Shown here piece after piece: positions 10,401 to 18,404 of a stretch of 64,000 nucleotides of DNA. Every line of letters starts with the position of its first letter. The first letter of the stretch is position 1. The stretch is from Bifidobacterium primatium (lineage in GTDB: Bacteria > Actinomycetota > Actinomycetes > Actinomycetales > Bifidobacteriaceae). Under the pieces are notes generated by a model. The model did not search any database. It was not told the origin of the DNA and worked only from the letters and a program-made list of their open reading frames with translations. The position numbers and the translations under genes were made by a program. Location of the stretch: positions 521,830 through 585,829 of the forward strand of contig NZ_PEBI01000001.1 in NCBI RefSeq assembly GCF_002802875.1, read 5' to 3'.

Positions 10401-11980
10401 TGCCCGGTGTTGTGCGTCGATGGGGTCGGATCGTCGAACTGGATGCCGTTGACGACGACGGTGTTGGGCAGAATCGGCGCGGCGCCGGCCACAGTGGACG
10501 TCGTGTAGGTGTCGACGCCGGTGACCTCCTCGACGGTCACGGGGAAGGTGGCGTTGCGCACCTCGCCGGTCTTGATGTCGGTGATGGCCACCTTGACGGT
10601 GCCGTCGCCCTTCTTCTGGCCGGTGATGGTGGCCTTGGCGGAGTCGGCGCCGGCCGTGACCTTGAGGGCGTCGCCTTCGGTGCTCCACGCGTACGTGAAG
10701 TTGCCGTTGTAGTCGTCAGGCAGCGCGGAGGCGGTGTAGGTGGCGTTCTCGCCGTTGATGATCTTCTTCTTGCCGGTGATCTTTCCGGCGATGAACTCGT
10801 TGGTGACGGTGGTGCCGTAGACCTCCCATTCGCCGATGCCGATGCCGGTCTTGGCGTCGACGCCGTCGGGACGGTCGACCATCAGACGGATCTTCGTGGT
10901 CTTGATGGGGCTCTTGGCATTGATGGCCACGCCGTTCCACATGCGGTTGTCGCCGTTGACCTTGCCGTCGGTGGCCTTGACGCCCACTTCGTCGGTCGTG
11001 TTGCCGTCGGCGTCGACCATGCCGGTGACGTCGGCCCACTGGCCGGTCCTGTGGTCGAAGTACTGCAGTCTGGCGCTCTTCGGATATCTGACGCCACCAC
11101 CGTCGGCCCACCACATGACGCGCATGCTTTGGATGTTGCGCGGCTCGTCCCACTGCAGTTCGACCGGTTGCGGATAGTCGAGGTCGCCGGCCTGCTTCCA
11201 CGTGTTCCAGGAGGTGTCGCTCTTGCCGGCGAGCGTCCTGTTGTTGATGTTGGCGGCGCTGGTGCCGGAGTTCGTGTATGTCACGTTGGCGGTGGCTTCG
11301 GGCGCGATGTTCTTGCCTTCGGCGATGCCGGGCTGGTAGTCGGCCGACTGGGCGCCATAGGCCTCCCATTCGCTGATGCCGATGCCGTTCCTGCCAGTGC
11401 CGTTGCGCTGAATCTGCATACGCAGCGCCGTGGTTTCGATGTCGCCGTCGAACAGCACCTCGTTCCAGTACTTGTTGGCGCCGTTGAGTCCGTTGCCGTC
11501 GGACGTGTCGTATTTGACGCCCATCTGGTCGGTGCTCTTGCCGTCCTCGTCCTTCATGCCGGTGAGCCGGGCCCAGGTGCCGTCGTCCTTGAGGTATTCG
11601 ATGGTCGCGGACTTGGGGAACGTCACATGGTCGCTACTGGAGATGTCGTTGCTGTCTGCCCACCAGATCACACGAGATCCGGAGAGCTTCTGCTTGCTTT
11701 TCCACGTCAGCTGGACCTTGGTCGGATAGTCGACGGTGCCCTGCGACCAGGTGTTCCATGATGTCGCCGCCGCGCCGGCCTCATAGCCGTCGTTGACGTT
11801 GGATGCCGGGGTGTTTTCCTTCTCGGCGCTCGCGGTGGCGTAGATGGCCAGATTGGTGAGGTTTTTGTTCACCCAGTCGACCGCGGCCTGGGCCGGCGTG
11901 ACCGAGAACACCATGGCCATGCTGACCAGTATGCCGGCCACCGCCATCAGCAGCCGACTCTTCAGTACGGGTTTTCGCAC
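7457..11980 (-). CDS. Secreted, cell-wall-anchored GH127-type beta-L-arabinofuranosidase
   Basis: A 1507-residue surface enzyme. In order: signal peptide (ends near AQAA, residue 33); two F5/8-type-C-like carbohydrate-binding modules (about 40-185 and 215-395); Ig-like domains (about 395-590); a DUF1680/GH127 catalytic region (about 600-1240); two FIVAR-like helical repeats (about 1280-1430); a Gly/Asn/Ser linker; and a sortase signal LSRTG, hydrophobic helix and RRRR tail. The catalytic region has ACACCPPN near residue 1010 and YAEICAS near 942, matching the cysteine/zinc site of HypBA1-like enzymes. It likely trims arabinose from plant arabinans or glycoproteins. GTG start at 11980 with AAGGAG upstream. 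A LacI-type operator lies 75 bp upstream, linking it to araBDA. Confidence 0.9.
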   Translation of the reverse strand: MRKPVLKSRLLMAVAGILVSMAMVFSVTPAQAAVDWVNKNLTNLAIYATASAEKENTPASNVNDGYEAGAAATSWNTWSQGTVDYPTKVQLTWKSKQKLSGSRVIWWADSNDISSSDHVTFPKSATIEYLKDDGTWARLTGMKDEDGKSTDQMGVKYDTSDGNGLNGANKYWNEVLFDGDIETTALRMQIQRNGTGRNGIGISEWEAYGAQSADYQPGIAEGKNIAPEATANVTYTNSGTSAANINNRTLAGKSDTSWNTWKQAGDLDYPQPVELQWDEPRNIQSMRVMWWADGGGVRYPKSARLQYFDHRTGQWADVTGMVDADGNTTDEVGVKATDGKVNGDNRMWNGVAINAKSPIKTTKIRLMVDRPDGVDAKTGIGIGEWEVYGTTVTNEFIAGKITGKKKIINGENATYTASALPDDYNGNFTYAWSTEGDALKVTAGADSAKATITGQKKGDGTVKVAITDIKTGEVRNATFPVTVEEVTGVDTYTTSTVAGAAPILPNTVVVNGIQFDDPTPSTHNTGQKTVSYDFGETFDSKLMPVTWDKVDAAKYAADQVGKSFEVNGTVSVNGVQLPAKAEVKVNEKAAASTANTSVTFENVKLTDDFWSPKQKVNMMKSLEVSIGHIEEASGGEPNFRNAVRKLNGEEYSAFKGYVFQDSDIYKSLEAISYTLASMDGDTDPDVVAEKAKLEAKVAEWVDLIQKVQYADGYINTHFTLRSSDYAGGRAPGTHRWRNFNNHEMYNAGHFIESAVAYTRYREGIGKPDYSMYVAAKRYADEIVNLFGPNGKRHEVPGHEEIELALAKFSELVEQHEGAGAGTPYVKTAQTLIDRRGEDPKLRDSQYDGYTPGQREYSQDKLPFTQEKDAVGHAVRANYLYAGATDVARLVGGETEKEYLSALDAVWDSVANRKMYVTGSIGVASHGEDFGADYELPNNDSYAEICASIALANWNLRMNLVHEDAKYADVVERAMYNAILDGVNMTGDRFYYANRLELPTKNGGTLGRSSWFACACCPPNLMRTLARLSEYMYTTHGDDVFVNMYIGSQANINVNGTKVEVTQKTAYPNDGNVEMTVNPAQARKFTFKVRIPSWLKGQTDETPTITVNGQKISAAATKGYVSIEREWKKGDVIKLGFPMEIKLTEGNEKVVDQQGKAVIERGPLVFSMEKAGNRQANSGIANFDPRKIVLQRDRKNTLKAEYREIVSGMEASRTMVITGKAKYVDGDSSQDISIQAIPFYATNNRSDGETYVTASNSTGMVTWAKVAGTATVDKTALKAAVDEARKMNADDYKADDAWDAFKDALAAAEKTVDVADATQAAVTKATADLKAAMAAVHPVEKPEPSKPATDEQRKPLKDAIAAVKAEGLNEKDYTATTWKAYTTALATAEKTLADPNATPEQVTTALNALTAARKALMKTGGGEQPKPNPGPSSSGNGGISASGNGNGNGGSANGDGQTDIGGVSDRNGADGQKQTGMLSRTGTAVGVIAFMALALAGAGVVLLRRRRT

Positions 11981-12054
11981 GTTTTCTCCTTACTTCCTCA
12001 TAAGAGAAACACACATCATCGTGAGATGTCATGTATGCGCCTTCTCTCCGTAGA

Positions 12055-12066
12055 GTGAGCGCTCAC
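12055..12066. promoter_or_regulatory. LacI-type operator before the arabinofuranosidase gene
   Basis: Perfect 12-bp palindrome GTGAGCGCTCAC, typical of LacI-family sites, 75 bp upstream of the start codon. Close variants precede araB (20875) and the LacI gene (22279). Confidence 0.8.
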
Positions 12067-12128
12067 ATATCATTATAACAATTTCATATACAATGTAACC
12101 GATTTCACATAAAATTGGGAAAATATAC

Positions 12129-12161
12129 CCATTTGTTGCGAAATATTTTCGCAACAAATGG
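12129..12161. promoter_or_regulatory. Perfect 33-bp palindrome upstream of the arabinofuranosidase
   Basis: Arms CCATTTGTTGCGAAA and its exact complement are separated by TAT. It lies about 150 bp before the GTG start and 265 bp after the preceding gene's stop. On the minus strand it is followed by a T-rich stretch, so it could be a terminator or attenuator; an operator is the alternative. Confidence 0.5.
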
Positions 12162-12190
12162 TCGTCCAAGGGCCTCGACCTTCCGGATCC

Positions 12191-12306
12191 CATCCCGCCA
12201 GATTCTCTCAACCCAATCCTCCGCCAAGTCATCCCGCCAGACTCCCTGACCCAATCTTCCGCCAGACCATCCCACCGGCCCCGTCCGACATTCCCCCTCC
12301 CACTGA
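12191..12306. repeat. Imperfect 38-39 bp tandem repeat
   Basis: Units start CATCCCGCCAG at 12191 and 12230, and a diverged CATCCCACCGG begins at 12268. The first two share CCCAATCYTCCGCCA. C-rich and apparently non-coding. Confidence 0.45.
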
Positions 12307-12341
12307 TTTTCTCGTCCGCCCCACTCACTCAATCCCGCCGC

Positions 12342-12418
12342 CCAAAATCGAAACTTGGTAAAAACGGTCATAAGGACCTCGAAAATCCGTCCTTCATGAC
12401 CGTTTTTACCAAGTTTCG
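12342..12418. repeat. 77-bp palindromic repeat, copy 2
   Basis: Same element as 7346-7422. In this copy the outer 23-bp arms (12349-12371 and 12396-12418) are perfectly complementary. It lies 8 nt beyond the stop codon of the minus-strand nucleotidase gene. Confidence 0.85.
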
Positions 12419-12426
12419 GGTAAGGA

Positions 12427-13371
12427 TCACGACCCGTCGTTGCGGATGCCGAAGGGGATGTGCACAGCGGGGATCTTCAGTGACGGATTCTCGAGATTCG
12501 ACAATTGGTCGTCGAAGAAGATGTGCGGCTGGACCTCGTTGAGGAACGGGGTCTTGTTGAGGCCGCCGAGGAAGAACGCCTCGTCGACGGCCAGCCCCTT
12601 CTCCTCGAGCGTACGGATGGCGCGTTCGTGCGCCGGTGCGCTTCTAGCGGTCATCAGATACACGCGCAACGACGGCTTGTGTTCGGCCGTGCTGGCGCGC
12701 GCGGCCCGCTGCAGCCGGTTCAGTCCCTTGAGCAATTGCTCGAGCGGGCCGTTCTCGAGCGGCCGGTCGGCGTTCATCATCTCGTGTTCGCCGTACCGTT
12801 TGGTCGCGTGTTCGGGGTCGATGGCCTGGACCTGCTGGAACAGGCGTTCGGAGGAGTCTCCGGCGAGCACGCCGTCGAAATCGAAGGCGACACGCAGTTC
12901 GCCGTCGTCGGCGATGTGCTGGCCGTTGAACGGCAGCACGAGTCCGGCCGGCAGCCCCTTGCCCACGGCGTTCTTGACCTCGTCGGCGTTGGCCGACAGG
13001 AACAGCGCCATGTTGAATTCGCGCATCAGCGGGAACGTGGACGCGCCGCCGCGGAACACGGCCCGCGTGATGTCGAGGTCGTAGTGACGGATGCTGTTCA
13101 TGATGCGAAGGCCCGTACGCGGACTGTTGCGCGACAATACGACGACCTCGACGCCTTCGTCGGGATCGTCGAACAACGTATTGAATTTCAGGAGTCGCGA
13201 TACGAACGGGAATGCGGTGCCGGGCTCGAGCGGGTCGTCGACATGCTCCTGCTGGTATCGCTCGTATGGTCCGACGCCGTCGCGGTCGTAGATGCCGTTG
13301 GCCTCCTCGAGGTCGAACAGCGCGCGCGACGATACGCCGATGACCAATGCCTTGCGTGATAGATCGGCCAT
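12427..13371 (-). CDS. Cytosolic 5'-nucleotidase (NT5C1-like)
   Basis: A 314-residue protein matching the cytosolic 5'-nucleotidase family, which dephosphorylates nucleoside monophosphates. Visible features are an N-terminal ALVIGVSSRALFDLEEAN segment, VVVLSRNSPRTGLRI, the HAD-like motif RVAFDFDGVLAGDSSE and IFFDDQLSN. The DFDGV motif would supply the catalytic aspartates. The start at 13371 is chosen for AGGGGGA 7 nt upstream; a longer frame to 13413 has none. It is preceded by the terminator of the surface-protein gene and followed by the 77-bp palindromic repeat. Confidence 0.85.
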   Translation of the reverse strand: MADLSRKALVIGVSSRALFDLEEANGIYDRDGVGPYERYQQEHVDDPLEPGTAFPFVSRLLKFNTLFDDPDEGVEVVVLSRNSPRTGLRIMNSIRHYDLDITRAVFRGGASTFPLMREFNMALFLSANADEVKNAVGKGLPAGLVLPFNGQHIADDGELRVAFDFDGVLAGDSSERLFQQVQAIDPEHATKRYGEHEMMNADRPLENGPLEQLLKGLNRLQRAARASTAEHKPSLRVYLMTARSAPAHERAIRTLEEKGLAVDEAFFLGGLNKTPFLNEVQPHIFFDDQLSNLENPSLKIPAVHIPFGIRNDGS

Positions 13372-13452
13372 GATGTCCCCCTGCCGTCGATGCCGATATG
13401 CCGGTTCCCTCATTATCGGCCATTGCCGAACATTGTATCGGCCGAGACGAAA

Positions 13453-13478
13453 AAGCCTCCCTCATCGGAGGGAGGCTT
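13453..13478 (-). terminator. Rho-independent terminator of the VWA surface-protein gene
   Basis: Perfect 11-bp stem AAGCCTCCCTC / GAGGGAGGCTT with a 4-nt loop, followed on the minus strand by a run of T. It lies 124 bp past the stop codon of the surface-protein gene. Confidence 0.88.
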
Positions 13479-13601
13479 CGGTGGTCGATGGTCGGCCGAC
13501 ATGATTGCCGGTCGACCGCCGAGGTCACGGGTCGGTTCGTGTAATCATCGGACGGTGTGCACTCTCCGGCCGATGACCACACGAACCGCAGTTACCGCGA
13601 A

Positions 13602-16133
13602 TCAGGCCTTGCGACGGCGGACGATGGCCGCGCCGGCAAGGGCCGCGATGGCGGCGAACACGGCGATGCCTGCCACGGCTGCGCCCGTGCGACCCAGCTG
13701 CTTGGCCGGGGTCTTGGGCTGCGCCTGCGGCTTGGCGGCCGGGGTCGTCGGCTTTTCGGCCGGCTTGGACGGCTCGACGGGCTTGGCCGGGGTGAGCGGC
13801 GTGGCGGGGATTGAGGTGTGGTTCACGAACGCGATGGCGTCGACAGCGGTCTTCGTGCCGTCGGCGGCGGTCTTCTCGATCGCGGTCTTCTCGATGGTCA
13901 GTCCGCCCTTGGTGTCGTCGACCACGGTGTACGTGACGGCGTAGGTGGTGTCGTCGTACTTGACGTTCTTCTGGGCGTCGTTGGTTTCGGCCACCTTGTA
14001 GGTGTAGGTGCCGGCCTTGTCGAAGGTGACGGTGCCGAAGTTCACGCTGCCGTCGGCGTCGTTCTTCGCTGTCGGGTGCTGGAACTTCGGGGCGTCCTCA
14101 TCGTCGGAGGCGGCGGTGAAGGTGAACTGGTCGTCGGCGAGCTTGGTGCCGGTGAGGGTCTTCTTGGCGGTGAGCGGGTCGGAGGTCACGTCGCCGGTGA
14201 CGGCGTACGTGTTCTTGAACTCGCTGCTGGCGGTGCCGGGCGTGGCGACGGCCACGAGCTGGCCCTTGCCGTTGTCGGTGACCTTCACGTTGACCACGTA
14301 GGCGTGGGTGTCATAGGTGACGCCGGGGATGTCGCCCTTGATCTCGTAGATCTTGAACGAGTAGTCGCCGGCCTTGGCGAAGGTGATGTCGCCGAAGTTG
14401 AAGGCGCCGTCGGCGGCGGTCTTGTCGACGGTCACGGTGGTGTCCTTGGGCAGCGTCACGTCGCCGGCCTTGACGGCCGCGGCGGTGTCGTCGTTGTTGG
14501 CGTCGAGGGTGAAGGCGAACTTGTCGGTGTCGAGCCACTTGTCATCGGCACGGCCGGTGAACGTCTTGGTGCCCTTGAGGTTGTCCTTGCCGCTCAGGGT
14601 GACGGGCTTGACGCTGTAGGTGTTGGTCACGGTGATGGTGCCGGAGTCGGCCTTGCCGGCGGCGAACTTCTTGTTGTTGTCGCCGGAGATGGCGACGGTG
14701 TAGCCTTCGGCCACGGTCGGCTCCTTGACGCTCCACGTGTAGGCGTCGAGACCGGCGGGGACGATGACGTCCTTGGTCCAGTTGCCGGCCTCGTTGAGGA
14801 TGACGTCGGCGTACTTGGCGCCGTCCTTGTCGAGTTCGACGGTCACGTCGGACTTGGGGCCGCTGCCGGCCCAGACCTTCTTGACGGTCACCTTGGAAAC
14901 GGGCACGTCGATGTTGCCGTGGGGCAGCGGGAACGGAGTGCCGGACTTCACGGTCTCCTTGCCGTTGACGGAGGTGACGACGTCGTAGCTTACCGTGGCG
15001 TCGTCGTTGGACGGCAGCGTGGATTCCTTGCCGTTCTCCACGGCCTTGTCGTAGGCGGCCTGCGTGGGCTTGAGCGTCACGGACAGCTCGTACTTGACGG
15101 CGTCAAGGTTGGTGGAGCCGAGGTTCCAGGTGATGTTCTTGCCGTCGACGGTCGGGACGGGCGCCGCGGCCCATGCCTTGCCGTCTTTGGTGGCGGTGAA
15201 CTTCGGGGTGCCGTCGGCGAAGGTCACGTAGTCGGAGAGCGTGTCCTTGATGACGACGTTGCGGTAGGCGGCGGAGGTGGTGATCTTCTCGAAGATGCTG
15301 TTGAACGCATCGTTGAGCTTGGCGGAATCGCTGCCGTCGAAGAAGGTGCCCTCGGCCTCACGGGCGAGGTCGTCCATGCGTGCGTTGGCGTCGCGGTCGG
15401 CGCTCACGGAGTACAGCACGGCGTTGCCGCGTCGGTTGGCCTCGGCGAGAGCGGCGGCGTAGTTGAGGCCGCGCGGGTCGTCCTGACCATTGCCGGTGTA
15501 TCCATTGCGGCCGTCGTTGCGGAAGGTGGGCAGGCCGTCGGAGAGGAACACGATGTACTTGGTGGCGCCGGGACGGGCGGATACGGCGTTGGCCTTCTCG
15601 AGGGCGTCGTCCCAGTTGGTGCCGCCCCTGTTGTTGCCGTTATAGTTCGGCTGGCCGCCGATGGCTGCGGCGACGCCGTTGGCGCTGGTGGTCCAGTTCG
15701 TCGCGTCCTGCGCGGTGGTTTCGAACGTTACGACGGACATGCGCACGGCATCGGCCTTGGCGTTGTCGGCGGTGAGCAGCTTGTTCGCCAGGTCGGTGGC
15801 GGCCTTCTTGGCGGTGTCGAAGCGTTTGCCCTTCATGCTGTTGGACTTGTCGACGACGAGTACGATGTCGGCCGGCGTGGTCTTGACGGCGCTGTCTTCG
15901 GCGGTCTTGCCGGTGACGCTGAGCTTCATCGTGTAGGTGCCGTCGCCGTTCGGCGTGACGGTCTTGGAGCTTTCGGGCTGCGGCAGCGTGGCCGTGGTTT
16001 CGGTGGCCGAGGCGACGCTGGCGCCGGCGATGGCCATGGTACCGAAGGTGGCGATGGATACGACCGCCGCCACGGCTGCCTTGGCGATGCCGCGCAGGCC
16101 GCGTTTCTCGGCATGCGTACGCAAAGGACTCAT
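13602..16133 (-). CDS. VWA-domain pilin-like surface protein with sortase anchor
   Basis: An 843-residue surface protein. A signal peptide (to about residue 44, ASVASA) is followed by a von Willebrand A domain (about 85-300) with a complete MIDAS motif DKSNS and DGLPT. Next come a Cna-B-like domain (about 410-505), two Spy0128/FctA-type pilin domains that usually form isopeptide bonds (about 515-770), a Pro/Lys-rich spacer, and a C-terminal LGRTG sortase signal, helix and RRRKA tail. The layout resembles tip adhesins of Gram-positive pili. No sortase or backbone pilin gene adjoins it, so it may be anchored directly to the wall. The start at 16133 has AGGGGAG upstream and a terminator follows at 13453. 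Confidence 0.88.
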   Translation of the reverse strand: MSPLRTHAEKRGLRGIAKAAVAAVVSIATFGTMAIAGASVASATETTATLPQPESSKTVTPNGDGTYTMKLSVTGKTAEDSAVKTTPADIVLVVDKSNSMKGKRFDTAKKAATDLANKLLTADNAKADAVRMSVVTFETTAQDATNWTTSANGVAAAIGGQPNYNGNNRGGTNWDDALEKANAVSARPGATKYIVFLSDGLPTFRNDGRNGYTGNGQDDPRGLNYAAALAEANRRGNAVLYSVSADRDANARMDDLAREAEGTFFDGSDSAKLNDAFNSIFEKITTSAAYRNVVIKDTLSDYVTFADGTPKFTATKDGKAWAAAPVPTVDGKNITWNLGSTNLDAVKYELSVTLKPTQAAYDKAVENGKESTLPSNDDATVSYDVVTSVNGKETVKSGTPFPLPHGNIDVPVSKVTVKKVWAGSGPKSDVTVELDKDGAKYADVILNEAGNWTKDVIVPAGLDAYTWSVKEPTVAEGYTVAISGDNNKKFAAGKADSGTITVTNTYSVKPVTLSGKDNLKGTKTFTGRADDKWLDTDKFAFTLDANNDDTAAAVKAGDVTLPKDTTVTVDKTAADGAFNFGDITFAKAGDYSFKIYEIKGDIPGVTYDTHAYVVNVKVTDNGKGQLVAVATPGTASSEFKNTYAVTGDVTSDPLTAKKTLTGTKLADDQFTFTAASDDEDAPKFQHPTAKNDADGSVNFGTVTFDKAGTYTYKVAETNDAQKNVKYDDTTYAVTYTVVDDTKGGLTIEKTAIEKTAADGTKTAVDAIAFVNHTSIPATPLTPAKPVEPSKPAEKPTTPAAKPQAQPKTPAKQLGRTGAAVAGIAVFAAIAALAGAAIVRRRKA

Positions 16134-16416
16134 TTCATTCTCCCCTCATGCGGACTCGCGTCGTGGTAGCCTCGATGACGCGGAGTCCGCGAATCAGTGA
16201 AATATCCGTGGATATAGTTCAATGAGTCACGCTAGCTTTTGAATCCCCGGCGGATGAACCCCCTGACGACCCCTCGAAAATAAGGGAACGCTCCCCTGTT
16301 TGACGATGCCGCATTGTGATTGCCTGATGGATGACGATCAGTCGAAATCCCCCGTTTTCAACAAATCATCACATAGTGTTCTTCGTCACGTCATCCCCGA
16401 TGCGCCAAAAACAACA
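16134..16416. promoter_or_regulatory. Upstream region of the surface-protein gene
   Basis: About 280 bp without a gene. It contains the palindrome ATATCCGTGGATAT at 16202-16215, about 70 bp before the start codon, a candidate operator. No clear promoter boxes or coding potential were seen. Confidence 0.35.
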
Positions 16417-16446
16417 AGCCCCATTCGGAATATTCCGAACGGGGCT
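16417..16446 (-). terminator. Terminator of the araBDA operon
   Basis: A 30-nt near-perfect inverted repeat with AGCCCC / GGGGCT outer arms around TTCGGAATATTCCGAA. On the minus strand it is followed by TTGTTGTTTTT. It lies about 120 nt after the araA stop, beyond the hairpin element at 16487. Confidence 0.85.
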
Positions 16447-16486
16447 GACAAATCCGTCAATCAGTGACGAAATCATTACATAACGC

Positions 16487-16561
16487 GTGTGGCTTCGGTA
16501 CGCTGGAAGATGAAGGCGTACGAAGGTACGTCGATTCTTCCAGCGTGCCGAAGACACTCCG
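16487..16561 (-). repeat. Constant-core covarying hairpin element, araA copy
   Basis: An 18-bp stem (16493-16510 with 16536-16553, one mismatch) encloses GCGTACGAAGGTACGTCGA, which itself folds as CGTAC-GAAG-GTACG. The outer flank matches the family consensus GTGYGG...GACRCTCCRTYA. It begins 5 nt after the araA stop codon on the transcribed strand. There is no T-tract; a separate terminator follows. Confidence 0.85.
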
Positions 16562-16565
16562 TTAT

Positions 16566-18083
16566 TTAGTGACGGTTGTTGAGGCGGTGGTACATCTCGG
16601 ACAGCTCCAGCTCCTTCTCGAACTGGCGCGTGGTGGTGTTCTCGTCGATGACGGCGAGTTCGACGCCGGCGATGCGGGCGAAGTCCTCCCAGGCCTCACG
16701 ACCGACGGAGGTGGTCATGCAGGTGTGGTGGGAGCCGCCGGCGGTAATCCAGCACTGGACGGCGGTCTTCAGGGACGGCTGCGGCTTCCAGACGGCGCGG
16801 GCGCACGGGAGCTCCTTGAGGGAGCCCTGCGGCTCGACGACGTCGACGACGTCCATGAGGAGGCGGAAGCGTTCGCGCTCGTCGGCCATGGAGACGACGA
16901 CGGCATCCTTCTTGGGGGCGCCGGAGAAGACGAGGCGGACGGGGTCGGCCTTGCCGCCGATGCCGAGCGGGTGGATCTCGAGCTTCGGCTTGGCGATGGT
17001 GCCGATGGACGGGGAGACCTCGAGCATGTGGGAGCCCATGTCGAGCTCGTTGCCTTCGGTGAAGTTGTAGGAGTAGTCCTCCATGAGGGAGGCACCACCT
17101 TCGAGGCCGTAGCCCATGACGGCGCCGATGCGGACGAGGACGGCGGTCTTCCAGTCGCCTTCGGCGGAGAAGCCCCAGCCGTACTCGGCGGGGAAGCGCT
17201 GCGGGCCGACGCCGGGGAGCTGCGGGAGGGCGCCGAGGTCTTCGAAGTTGTCGACGCCGGCGGTGCAGCCGTTGGCGCGCATCATGTTGACCATGGCGGC
17301 CTCTTCCTTGGCGGCGATGAAGAGGGAGTCGTACTTGGCGTCGAGGAGGGCCGGGTCGATGTCGTACTTGGCCTTGTAGTCCTCGATGATCTCCTTGACC
17401 TGGTCGTCCTTGACGGCGTCGTAGGCGGCGACGAGCTCGTTGACGGCCCAGGTGTTGATGGAGGCGCCGAAGACGCGCTCGGCTTCGGTCTTGTCGCCTT
17501 CGGTGACGGCGACGTTGCGCATGTTGTCGCCCCAGCGCATGACCTTCATGTTGTTGGAGGCGTCCCAGCCGGCGCAGGCGCGGGCCCAGGTGCCGACCTT
17601 CTCGGCGACTTCGGGGTCGGTGTAGTGGCCGACGACGATCTTGCGCGGGATGCCGAGGCGGGAGACGATGTAGCCGAACTCACGGTCGCCGTGGGCGGCC
17701 TGGTTCAGGTTCATGAAGTCCATGTCGATGGTTTCCCACGGGATTTCCTTGTGGTGCTGGGTGGCCAGCTGCAGGAGCGGCTTGGTGAGCACTTCGAGGC
17801 CGCGGATCCACATCTTGGCCGGGGAGAAGGTGTGGCACCAGGTGATGACGCCGATGACGTTGGGGTTGGCGGAGGCTTCGACCATGAATTCCTTGACGCC
17901 GTCGGAGGACTTCAGGGTGGGCTTGAGGACGATCTTGGCCGGGATCTTGCCGGTCTTGTTCAGGTAGTCGACCATTTCGCCGGAGTGGATGGCGACCTGG
18001 CGAAGGGCTTCCTCACCGTAGAGGTCCTGCGAGCCGACGCCGAACCAGATTTCCTTGCCCTCGAAGGGGTTTTCGAATGCCAT
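16566..18083 (-). CDS. araA: L-arabinose isomerase
   Basis: A 505-residue enzyme converting L-arabinose to L-ribulose in the cytoplasm, full length for AraA. Recognisable segments are FGVGSQDLYGEEAL at the N terminus, VIGVITWCHTFSPAKMWIRG, QHHKEIPWETIDMDFMNLNQ, a metal-site region around GFSAEGDWKTA and MEDYSYNFTEGN, and the C-terminal AGGSHHTCMT. The start at 18083 is preceded by AAGGAG. It is the last gene of araB-araD-araA, separated from araD by about 320 bp holding three hairpin elements. It is followed by a fourth element and the operon terminator. Confidence 0.97.
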   Translation of the reverse strand: MAFENPFEGKEIWFGVGSQDLYGEEALRQVAIHSGEMVDYLNKTGKIPAKIVLKPTLKSSDGVKEFMVEASANPNVIGVITWCHTFSPAKMWIRGLEVLTKPLLQLATQHHKEIPWETIDMDFMNLNQAAHGDREFGYIVSRLGIPRKIVVGHYTDPEVAEKVGTWARACAGWDASNNMKVMRWGDNMRNVAVTEGDKTEAERVFGASINTWAVNELVAAYDAVKDDQVKEIIEDYKAKYDIDPALLDAKYDSLFIAAKEEAAMVNMMRANGCTAGVDNFEDLGALPQLPGVGPQRFPAEYGWGFSAEGDWKTAVLVRIGAVMGYGLEGGASLMEDYSYNFTEGNELDMGSHMLEVSPSIGTIAKPKLEIHPLGIGGKADPVRLVFSGAPKKDAVVVSMADERERFRLLMDVVDVVEPQGSLKELPCARAVWKPQPSLKTAVQCWITAGGSHHTCMTTSVGREAWEDFARIAGVELAVIDENTTTRQFEKELELSEMYHRLNNRH

Positions 18084-18149
18084 AATTGGCTCCTTTTGTG
18101 TTGTGGTTACTTCTTTGTGTAAGTGTTTGAGTTATTGCACGGCCCGACG

Positions 18150-18404
18150 TGTGCGGATTTGGCACGGCGGGAGGCGAAGGCGTACGAGGGTACGTCGAGT
18201 CTCCCGCCCCCGCCGTGCCGGAGACGTTCCGTCAGGTCTGACGCGTGCGGCCGCAAGGCGCGGACAACGAAGGCGTACGAAGGTACGTCGGGTCTCCCGC
18301 AACGCCGCGGATGTTCCGTCGATGCGTGTGTCATCAAGGCGCGGGAGGCGAAGGCGTACGAAGGTACGTCGAGTCTCCCGCAACGCGGATGACACTCCAT
18401 CGAA
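18150..18404 (-). repeat. Three tandem constant-core hairpin elements between araD and araA
   Basis: Copies at about 18150-18235, 18245-18320 and 18324-18400 share GCGTACGARGGTACGTCG. Their stems differ but are complementary: in copy 1, 18161-18173 pairs with 18201-18219; in copy 3, GCGGGAG at 18341 pairs with CTCCCGC at 18375, plus an outer GTGTCATC pair. Copy 2 has a poorly matched stem. The array begins 5 nt after the araD stop. Apparent reading frames on both strands are artefacts of the repeats. Confidence 0.85.

Noticed and set aside
16487-16561. Constant-core hairpin as the araA terminator
   Set aside because: No T-tract follows, and a canonical terminator with T-tract lies at 16417-16446; similar hairpins sit inside the ara operon.
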